Shown here: one piece after another, positions 51,977 to 64,000 of the stretch
How positions within the stretch are numbered: the first letter of the stretch is position 1
Layout of the letters: each line of letters begins with the position of its first letter
Source of the DNA: Massilia sp. BSC265
Lineage (GTDB): Bacteria > Pseudomonadota > Gammaproteobacteria > Burkholderiales > Burkholderiaceae_D
Reading direction: 5' to 3'
NCBI RefSeq assembly: GCF_000740675.1
Contig: NZ_JPXI01000042.1
Location: 310,001-374,000 of the forward strand
Length of the DNA: 64,000 bases
Notes under the pieces: generated by a model
The model's input: the letters and a program-made list of their open reading frames with translations, nothing else
Told to the model about the DNA's origin: nothing
Databases searched by the model: none
Program-made: the position numbers and the translations under genes

Positions 51977-52852
51977 ATGCCGAACTATCGTCTTCCCGCC
52001 ATCTGCGTCTTGTCGCTTGGCCTGCTGGCCACCCTCCCTGCTGCCGTACGTGCCCAGGGCGCCGACCTGCTGCGCGACCGTGCGGCAGCGCAGCGCCCGC
52101 ACATCATGTTCATCGCCAGCACCCACCTGGCGAACCACGGCCGGGACCTGGTCAACACCAGCGTGCCGGATGTGCTCGAACCACAGCGCCAGAAGGAGAT
52201 CGAGGCCCTGGCCGAGGCGCTCGCGCGCTTCAATCCGACCAAGGTGGCGGTGGAGGTCAAGCTGTCCAGCCAGGGCAAGCTCGACGAGAAATACACCGCT
52301 TACCGCAAGGGCAGCTACCGGCTCACGCGCGATGAAACAGACCAGCTCGGCATGCGCATCGCGGCCAGGCTCGGCCATTCGCGCATCCATGCGGTGGACT
52401 GGAACGAGATGCCGCCGGGCCCGATCGCCGAATATGACTTCAAGACCTGGGCCATGAACAAGGGCAGCGGCCACCAGGCGCGCTTTGCCGCCATGGCCAA
52501 TCCGGGCTCAGTGCAGCAGGAGAACGCGATGATGCGCAGCGAACCAGTGACGCGCTGGTATCTGCACTTCAACCAGCCGGAAAAGCTGGCGAAGATGAAC
52601 CGCGCCTATTTCGATTATCCGATGTTCAATGACGGCAAGGATTACCCGGGAGCGAACTGGGTTGGCAACTGGTATGCGCGCAACCTCAAGATTTTCGCCA
52701 ATCTGGTAACGCTGGCGGACAATCCGCAGGACAGGGTGCTGGTCATCTACGGACAGGGCCATGTTTTCCCGCTGCGCCAATACGCCGAACAGTCGGGAGC
52801 ATTCACGGTCGTGGATCCGCTTCCCCTGCTCAGGTCGGCAGCTGGACAGTAA
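51977..52852 (+). CDS. DUF5694-family exported protein
   Basis: 291 residues with a signal peptide ending at VRAQ-27. The mature part starts with HIMFIASTHLANHGRDL and includes LARFNPTKVAVEVK, and near the end VLVIYGQGHVFPLRQYAEQS. This layout with an early HLAN and a late GxGH resembles the TraB/PrgY-like fold, which might be metal-dependent, but no function is known. AAAGGA before the ATG at 51977 supports the start; the frame upstream overlaps the response regulator gene. Confidence 0.72.
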   Translation: MPNYRLPAICVLSLGLLATLPAAVRAQGADLLRDRAAAQRPHIMFIASTHLANHGRDLVNTSVPDVLEPQRQKEIEALAEALARFNPTKVAVEVKLSSQGKLDEKYTAYRKGSYRLTRDETDQLGMRIAARLGHSRIHAVDWNEMPPGPIAEYDFKTWAMNKGSGHQARFAAMANPGSVQQENAMMRSEPVTRWYLHFNQPEKLAKMNRAYFDYPMFNDGKDYPGANWVGNWYARNLKIFANLVTLADNPQDRVLVIYGQGHVFPLRQYAEQSGAFTVVDPLPLLRSAAGQ

Positions 52853-52893
52853 TTGGGGACAGAGCCGGGCGGTGTTTGCGCGGTCGCAAAATT

Positions 52894-52911
52894 AATCGGG
52901 GACAGAGTCGA
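52894..52911 (+). repeat. GGGGACAGAGTCGA motif, left inner copy
   Basis: AATCGGGGACAGAGTCGA stands 40 bases before the transposase start. Its reverse complement recurs at 53893-53912 with one internal change (GGGTCAGAGTCGA when read on the minus strand), and at 53846-53865. Confidence 0.65.
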
Positions 52912-52950
52912 TCTTCTGGGCTACAATCCTCCATCAACTCTGCAAATACC

Positions 52951-53661
52951 ATGGCACGCCTTCCCCGACTCATCATTCCCAAGCAGCCGCACCACGTCAT
53001 CCAGCGCGGCAACAACCGCCAGCCGATCTTCCGCGACGAGGAAGATTACCGGCGCTTCCTCGCCTGGCTCAAGGAAGCGGCGCGTTTCTACGAGGTGGCG
53101 ATCCATGCCTACGTGCTGATGCCGAACCACCTGCACCTGTTGGCAACCCCTTCCAACGATACCGGGCTGGCGCTGATGATGCAGAAGGTCGGCCGCTTCT
53201 ACGTCCCCTGGTTCAACAACAAGTACGAGCGCAGCGGCGGCCTGTTCGAAGGGCGTTTCCGCACCTCGCTCATCGATACGGAGCACTATTTCCTGGCCTG
53301 CAGCCGCTACATCGAGCTCAATCCGGTGCGGGCCGGCCTGGCGGCAGCGCCGCTCGATTACCCGTGGTCGAGCTACGCCCACCACACCGGCGTACGCGCG
53401 GACGGCCTCGTCACCGACCACCTGCTCTACTGGAGCCTGGGCAACACCCCCTTCCAGCGCGAAGCCGCCTATACCGAGCTGGTCATGCAAGGCATCCCAC
53501 AGGAGGAGGTCGATTTCGTGACCACCTCGGTCCTGAAGAACCGGCCCCTGGGTTCGGATGCCTTCAAGGCCGAGCTGGAGCGCCGGACGAAGCGCCAGAT
53601 CCTCCCGGCCAAGCGCGGGCGCCCGTTCAGGGAGCCGATTCCTCCGCTTCCGCAAGCATAA
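52951..53661 (+). CDS. REP-associated tyrosine transposase (RAYT, Y1_Tnp)
   Basis: 236-residue HUH single-strand transposase of the IS200-like/TnpA-REP type. The metal-binding HUH-like motif is H60-L-H62 in MPNHLHLL; the catalytic tyrosine is probably Y120 in RYIELNPVRAGL (Y113 is the alternative). The C-terminus is basic (AKRGRPFR). RAYTs are normally single-copy, domesticated, and linked to short palindromic repeats. The ORF is intact. The start at 52951 gives the common MARLPRLIIP N-terminus of betaproteobacterial members. A terminator follows. Confidence 0.92.
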   Translation: MARLPRLIIPKQPHHVIQRGNNRQPIFRDEEDYRRFLAWLKEAARFYEVAIHAYVLMPNHLHLLATPSNDTGLALMMQKVGRFYVPWFNNKYERSGGLFEGRFRTSLIDTEHYFLACSRYIELNPVRAGLAAAPLDYPWSSYAHHTGVRADGLVTDHLLYWSLGNTPFQREAAYTELVMQGIPQEEVDFVTTSVLKNRPLGSDAFKAELERRTKRQILPAKRGRPFREPIPPLPQA

Positions 53662-53679
53662 GCAATCAGCAAACAATCA

Positions 53680-53706
53680 AGGGCACGATTATTCGTGCCT
53701 TTTTTT
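53680..53706 (+). terminator. Rho-independent terminator after the RAYT gene
   Basis: GGCACGA, loop TTAT, TCGTGCC and a run of seven T (53700-53706). It is 20 bases past the stop. The rest of the 322-base gap to gltB holds the two inverted CTCTGTCCC motif copies and no visible small gene. Confidence 0.88.
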
Positions 53707-53983
53707 GTTCAGCACCTGTCCCAGACGTGCCCGGCACAGCGGTTTGTTACATCCCAGCCCGTCTGCCATGGCACCAGACATTCTAGGTTCCATTCATAAA
53801 ATCAAGTACTTATCGATGAACCGATCATACTTTGCTGGCCTTTCTGGACTCTGTCCCTAATTAATGGCAGGTTAAAAAAGTTATCAAACAATTCGACTCT
53901 GACCCTAATTATTCTTGTTTACGTTTGTGTTGCGTTGCACTATTCTCGATTTTCGACCCTAGATAAGCTGTGGAGATTGCCTC

Positions 53984-58708
<4,725 letters not shown>

Positions 58709-58739
58709 TCAGTAATAAGCGAGATAAGGAAAACACAAA

Positions 58740-60203
<1,464 letters not shown>

Positions 60204-60237
60204 CGCGTACGCCCGAGGGCGGCAGTTCGACGTCTCG

Positions 60238-60259
60238 AGGCCTCTTCGGAGGCCTTTTT
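60238..60259 (+). terminator. Rho-independent terminator of gltBD
   Basis: AGGCCTC, loop TTCG, GAGGCCT followed by TTTTT at 60255-60259. Confidence 0.9.
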
Positions 60260-60357
60260 CATGGCCTGTCCGGCGCCGGTCGTACATATTCGATTGTTGA
60301 CACGACTGCATGGAAACCCGCTATCCTCGCGCTGTTTTTTTTTTGCGAGGCGACCTC

Positions 60358-61830
60358 ATGCTGAAGTACTTGCTCCAATCCATTTCTCTTGTTGCGGCAT
60401 TCGTCACCAGCTTCGCCGGTGCCGCCGAGCTGGGCGTGTTGGTGCCGCTGTCCGGTGCCCAAGGCATGCTGACCCGTCCCATTCCCGGCAGCAAGGCCGA
60501 AGCGCCCGTGGTGAAGCGGATCCACGGAGGCAAGCTGTTCGAGGCCATCCAGCACGAAGCCCGGCACGGCTTCACGGCCACCGCGCTGGCGCTGGACGAA
60601 CTGGCGATGCGCGGCGCCGGGCAACCGGGGCGCACCACCTGGCTCATGCTGTCGCAGGAAGACGGCGGCTTCGCGCGGCGCGGCTTCTGGCTCGACGAAG
60701 GCGGGAAGCTGCGCTGGGTGGACGAGCCGATGGTCGACCTGGTGGTCGATGCCGGCAGTGTCGCCGATGGCAGTTTCGAGGAAATCTTCGCCCACGAGCT
60801 GGGACACGTGATGCTGCGCCGCCTCCTGCCGAACCTGCCGCACGGCTACTCGCGCACGCCGCACCACAGCTTCAGCATCACGGACCAGCAAACCGCCTTC
60901 GACGAAGGCTGGGCGATCCACTTCCAGGGGCTGGCACGGCGCTTCACCCGGAACGAGCGCCTGCGAGCCGAGGATGCCGGCCTGGAAGGCAAGCCCTATC
61001 TGCCGCTCTGGTTGAGCAACCTGGACCGTGCGACACGCATCGACGGCATGCGCCGCAACTGGTTCGTGCATGCCCAGGTGCCGCTCCCTTCCATGGACGA
61101 TCCGATCCAGGCTCGCCAGCTGTCCACCTTGTTCGACCGCGCGCGCCTGAAGAATCCGGCGCAGATGCTCGCCTCCGAGGGCGTGGTCGCCACCTTCTTC
61201 TACCGCCATCTGGTGCCGCCGCCTGGGCAGGATGCCGGGCTGGAGGCGCGCTATGCGCCGATGTTCGCAGCGCTGCACGCGCTGTCGGCCGAGCCCCTCG
61301 GTGCGAGCACTCCGCTCGTGCCGGCCCTGGCGCAGGCGCTGCTGCGCACCAGTCCGGAGCAGGGCAGGCGCTTCATTGCGACGCTGATGGAGGTCAGCCA
61401 TGGCGCGCTGGCCTCGCCGCAACTGGCCGCCGCGGCCGAAGCGCTGGCGCGGCCGGGACGCGTCGGCGATGGGGCCGCCTTCGTGCCCTTGCTGCAGGCG
61501 GTGCGCAAGCAGTTTGCGGCCGAGCTGGAGCAGGTGACGGCCCAGCCGGAACGCCTGGCCGCACACGCCGGGCCGGCGCTGTGGCTGCTCCTGCCCGGTG
61601 CAGAAAGCATGCTCATCGACCTGAATACCGCGGAGCAGGAGCACTTGCTCGCCTTGCCGGGCATCGATGGCAGCGCTGCCGGACGCGCCCTGCAAAGCCG
61701 CGCCACAGGCGGGAATTTCCGTAGCATCCAGGACTTCGCGGCGCGGGCCGGACTCGCTCCCGCGCTGACCCCTTCCCTCGAAGCAATGGCCCAGGCAGCC
61801 AGCAAGCTCGGCCCGAATTTGCGCGAATAA
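60358..61830 (+). CDS. Exported HEXXH protein with C-terminal ComEA-like helix-hairpin-helix
   Basis: 490 residues with a signal peptide ending near FAGAA-23. The zinc-type motif is H146-E-L-G-H150 (IFAHELGHVML), and DEGWAIHF at 182-189 offers E183 as third ligand, the gluzincin layout. The last 70 residues read IDLNTAEQEHLLALPGIDGS and FRSIQDFAARAGL, which is a ComEA/Hhh_3-type helix-hairpin-helix. I do not recognise a named family with both. A run of nine or more T is just before the ribosome site region; GAGGCGACCTC precedes the ATG. It may be a periplasmic protease. The function is unknown. Confidence 0.7.
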   Translation: MLKYLLQSISLVAAFVTSFAGAAELGVLVPLSGAQGMLTRPIPGSKAEAPVVKRIHGGKLFEAIQHEARHGFTATALALDELAMRGAGQPGRTTWLMLSQEDGGFARRGFWLDEGGKLRWVDEPMVDLVVDAGSVADGSFEEIFAHELGHVMLRRLLPNLPHGYSRTPHHSFSITDQQTAFDEGWAIHFQGLARRFTRNERLRAEDAGLEGKPYLPLWLSNLDRATRIDGMRRNWFVHAQVPLPSMDDPIQARQLSTLFDRARLKNPAQMLASEGVVATFFYRHLVPPPGQDAGLEARYAPMFAALHALSAEPLGASTPLVPALAQALLRTSPEQGRRFIATLMEVSHGALASPQLAAAAEALARPGRVGDGAAFVPLLQAVRKQFAAELEQVTAQPERLAAHAGPALWLLLPGAESMLIDLNTAEQEHLLALPGIDGSAAGRALQSRATGGNFRSIQDFAARAGLAPALTPSLEAMAQAASKLGPNLRE

Positions 61831-62283
61831 GCCCTGGTGGGCGGAACCGCAGCAAAGGGCCCGGTGTCCATGGCCGCGTTTTCGCCCATGCCGCATACCG
61901 TGGGCGCGACCCAACACTCAGGCTGATTCGCTGCTGATCAGGGGACTTATGTGCGTACCCGCACGACCAAAAGTTAAACAGTTTCCCTAGGCTGTGGTTT
62001 ATTGCAGTGCGTCACATCCGACGCGCTGGGCCGCCGGCACGGCCGTGTCGAACGACAGCAAAAATAGTTGCGCTGAGGAATATATTGCTTCTGTGCAATT
62101 AACAGTAAGATTGCGCAATATACATATCTCTTTAAAAACAGCATCTTACGCGACAAAATATCTGACTCAGCGGTCAATTTTGTTGTAATGGGACGTCGAG
62201 ACAGCGACGCAAAATGGGCCACCTCAAGCGAGGCTTAAGCTTTCTGCACTACAATAACGGATTACCTAAATATCAAACACGCT
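61831..62283. other. Intergenic region upstream of mlaF, no gene seen
   Basis: 453 bases, AT-richer than the surroundings, particularly 62080-62190. Several short open frames exist but none has a ribosome site and a protein-like composition. The last 100 bases before mlaF presumably hold its promoter. A small CCTCAAGCGAGG inverted repeat sits at about 62222-62233. I see no tRNA or known riboswitch pattern. Confidence 0.6.
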
Positions 62284-63090
62284 GTGTCCAACCTAGTTGA
62301 AATCCGCGATCTGCACTTTGCGTACGGAGAGCGTTCCATCCTGTCGAACCTGCGCATGGACTTTCCGCGCGGCAAGCTCGTGGCCGTCATGGGCGGTTCG
62401 GGCTGTGGCAAGACCACGGTCCTGCGCCTGATCGGCGGCCAGATCCGCCCGCAGCGCGGCGAGGTGCGCGTGGGCGGCGAAGTCGTGCACAAGTTGAATA
62501 CCGAAGGTCTGTACCGCCTGCGCCGTCGCATGGGCATGCTGTTCCAGTTCGGCGCGCTGTTCACCGACCTGTCGGTGTTCGACAACGTCGCCTTCCCGCT
62601 GCGCGAGCACACCGACCTGCCGGAAGAAGTGATCCGCGACCTGGTGCTCATGAAACTCAATGCGGTGGGACTGCGCAATGCGCACCGCCTGAAGCCGGCC
62701 GAGATCTCGGGCGGCATGGCACGCCGCGTTGCCGTTGCCCGCGCCGTCGCGCTCGACCCCGAACTGATCATGTATGACGAGCCCTTCGCCGGCCTCGACC
62801 CGATCTCGATGGGCGTTACTGCCAACCTGATCCGCAACCTGAACGACGCCCTCGGCTCGACCTCGATCCTGGTGTCACACGATGTGCACGAGTGCTTCGC
62901 AATCGCCGACTACGTGTATTTCATGTCGGCGGGCAAGATCGTTGCCGAAGGCACGCCGGCCGAGCTGCGCGTCTCGGAAGACCCCTACGTGAAGCAGTTC
63001 GTGAATGCCGCGCCGGATGGCCCGGTGCCCTTCCACTATCCGGGCAAGTCGCTGGCCGACGACCTCGGCCTGGGAGGCGTGCGCAAATGA
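62284..63090 (+). CDS. mlaF: Mla phospholipid ABC transporter, ATPase subunit
   Basis: 268-residue ABC ATPase of the system that moves phospholipids between the inner and outer membrane and keeps outer leaflet asymmetry. Walker A is GGSGCGKTT (about 37-45), the signature is ISGGMARRVAVARA (about 141-154), Walker B LIMYDEPFAGLD follows, and the switch histidine is in VSHDVHE. It begins with GTG at 62284 and overlaps mlaE by 4 bases. The gene order F-E-D is the standard one. Confidence 0.94.
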   Translation: MSNLVEIRDLHFAYGERSILSNLRMDFPRGKLVAVMGGSGCGKTTVLRLIGGQIRPQRGEVRVGGEVVHKLNTEGLYRLRRRMGMLFQFGALFTDLSVFDNVAFPLREHTDLPEEVIRDLVLMKLNAVGLRNAHRLKPAEISGGMARRVAVARAVALDPELIMYDEPFAGLDPISMGVTANLIRNLNDALGSTSILVSHDVHECFAIADYVYFMSAGKIVAEGTPAELRVSEDPYVKQFVNAAPDGPVPFHYPGKSLADDLGLGGVRK

Positions 63091-63872
63091 TGATCACGCG
63101 CTTCCTGGAAACCATCGGCCGTACCGTGCGCGAAGCCATCGGGAGTGTCGGCTTCGCTACTCGCGCCTTCTTCAACCTGCTCGGCGTCTCGCCCGGCGCC
63201 TTCAGGCGCCCGTCCCTGATCTCGGAACAGATCCACTTCATCGGCAACTATTCGCTGGTGATCATCATCGTGTCCGGCCTGTTCGTCGGCATGGTGCTTG
63301 GCCTGCAGGGCTATTACACGCTGAACCAGTACGGCGCCGAGCAGGCGCTGGGACAGGTGGTGGCGCTGGCCCTGGTGCGCGAGCTCGGTCCGGTCGTGAC
63401 CGCGCTGCTGTTCGCCGGCCGCGCCGGCACCTCGCTCACCGCCCAGATCGGCCTGATGAAAGCCGGCGAGCAGCTGTCCGCCATGGAAATGATGGCGATC
63501 AACCCGGTCCAGCGCGTGCTGGCGCCGCGCTTCTGGGGCGGGGTCATTGCGATGCCCGTCCTGGCCGCCATTTTCTCGGCGGTGGGTGTGTTCGGCGGCT
63601 ACCTGGTCGGCGTGCAACTGATCGGCGTAGACGAAGGCGCCTTCTGGTCGCAGATGCAGGCCGGCGTGGATGTGCGCGCTGACGTACTGAACGGTGTCTT
63701 GAAAAGCTTTATCTTCGGTATCGCGGTCACGTTCACGGCGCTGTTCCAGGGTTACCAGACCAAGCCGACCCCGGAGGACGTGTCGCGCGCGACCACGCGT
63801 ACCGTCGTCATCGCGTCGCTGATGGTCTGGGGCCTGGACTTCATCATGACCGCACTGATGTTCAATAAATAA
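63087..63872 (+). CDS. mlaE: Mla phospholipid ABC transporter, permease subunit
   Basis: 261-residue MlaE/YrbE permease with about five membrane helices. Family segments are FIGNYSLVIIIVSGLFVGMV, LGPVVTALLFAGRAGTSLTA and QLSAMEMMAINPVQRVLAPR. The start ATG at 63087 overlaps the mlaF stop (ATGA); a second ATG follows at once. The product sits in the inner membrane with MlaF and the MCE ring of MlaD. Confidence 0.94.
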   Translation: MMITRFLETIGRTVREAIGSVGFATRAFFNLLGVSPGAFRRPSLISEQIHFIGNYSLVIIIVSGLFVGMVLGLQGYYTLNQYGAEQALGQVVALALVRELGPVVTALLFAGRAGTSLTAQIGLMKAGEQLSAMEMMAINPVQRVLAPRFWGGVIAMPVLAAIFSAVGVFGGYLVGVQLIGVDEGAFWSQMQAGVDVRADVLNGVLKSFIFGIAVTFTALFQGYQTKPTPEDVSRATTRTVVIASLMVWGLDFIMTALMFNK

Positions 63873-63894
63873 TTAGAGTTACTAGGGTATTCGT

Positions 63895-64000
63895 ATGCAC
63901 CGCAAAACTATCGACGTCTGGGTTGGCCTGTTTGTCCTGCTGGGCATGGCCTCGCTGCTGTTCCTGGCCCTGCAGGCGGGCAACATGAGCACGATCTCGT
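63895..64000 (+). CDS. mlaD: MlaD-type MCE-domain protein (partial)
   Basis: Only the first 35 residues are in the window: MHRKTIDVWVGLFVLLGMAS and the rest of a signal-anchor helix. This N-terminus and the place 22 bases behind mlaE identify the periplasmic MCE ring subunit of the phospholipid transporter. The gene runs off the right edge. Confidence 0.88.
   Translation, partial: MHRKTIDVWVGLFVLLGMASLLFLALQAGNMSTIS

Larger units (their letters stand above)
52851..53912. mobile_element. RAYT transposase unit bounded by inverted GGGACAGAG motifs
   Basis: Two forward motif copies lie before the transposase gene (AATTGGGGACAGAG at 52851-52864 and AATCGGGGACAGAGTCGA at 52894-52911). Two inverted copies lie behind it (GGACTCTGTCCCTAATTAAT at 53846-53865 and TCGACTCTGACCCTAATTAT at 53893-53912). 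The first upstream copy touches the end of the DUF5694 gene. No target-site duplication is evident, as expected for REP/HUH systems. Confidence 0.7.

Noticed and set aside
60331..60345. Long T-run before the HEXXH gene as a terminator
   Set aside because: No hairpin precedes it; the real gltBD terminator is at 60238-60259.

Overview
The window is a gene-dense, GC-rich chromosomal segment from a betaproteobacterium. The gene set best fits Oxalobacteraceae, close to Massilia and its relatives: a gltBD block followed by mlaFED, LiuR-type leucine catabolism, a PEP-CTERM protein, BCCT and AceK proteins, and GTAG-headed REP-like repeats. That assignment is an inference from gene content, since no rRNA or tRNA gene is present. 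No CRISPR array, prophage or plasmid gene was seen. Both ends cut genes (bioD at the left, mlaD at the right).

Layout. 1-7148 (minus strand): a biotin operon (bioA-bioF-bioD) lies directly behind two leucine/isovalerate genes (liuB, liuC), a YchJ-like protein and a DadA-like amino-acid oxidoreductase. 7261-29996: a long cell-wall (peptidoglycan) turnover region. It holds a serine hydrolase, a GntR regulator, murQ, an AmpG-like permease, a NagX-like membrane acetyltransferase, a DigH/GHL10-like glycosidase lipoprotein, a BadF-family sugar kinase, an AmiD-like amidase lipoprotein, a LysR regulator, a VanX/DdpX dipeptidase, PBP4 (dacB) next to a fused SpmA-SpmB membrane protein, a second serine hydrolase, an oligopeptide-type binding protein, a TonB receptor and an LD-carboxypeptidase. 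A PEP-CTERM protein and a decayed polysaccharide deacetylase sit inside it. 29997-38683: fatty-acid and leucine catabolism (two acyl-CoA dehydrogenases, an SDR, a thiolase, aceK, LiuR and an MBL-fold hydrolase). 38684-43885: a HTH regulator behind two large palindromes, ubiX, grxD, two small membrane proteins and tex. 44157-53912: a SNF2 helicase, a BCCT transporter, a DUF3297 protein, a soluble histidine kinase/response regulator pair, a DUF5694 protein and a REP-associated (RAYT) transposase flanked by inverted repeat motifs. 53984-64000: gltB-gltD, a HEXXH protein with a ComEA-like tail, and mlaF-mlaE-mlaD.

How the genes work together. Three near-identical LiuR-type operators tie the two separated leucine loci together: one is inside ychJ upstream of liuB, one is upstream of ivd, and one lies between liuR and the divergent MBL gene. 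Methylcrotonyl-CoA carboxylase needs biotin, so liuBC running into bioAFD makes metabolic sense. In the cell-wall region the gene set can plausibly take glycan and peptide fragments from outside or from the periplasm down to GlcNAc-6-P, D-Ala and free peptides. GntR-type direct repeats (TGGTAT) stand before gntR and murQ. Three copies of a GTAG-headed palindromic repeat, and a different repeat motif around the RAYT gene, are the main mobile or structural DNA signals.
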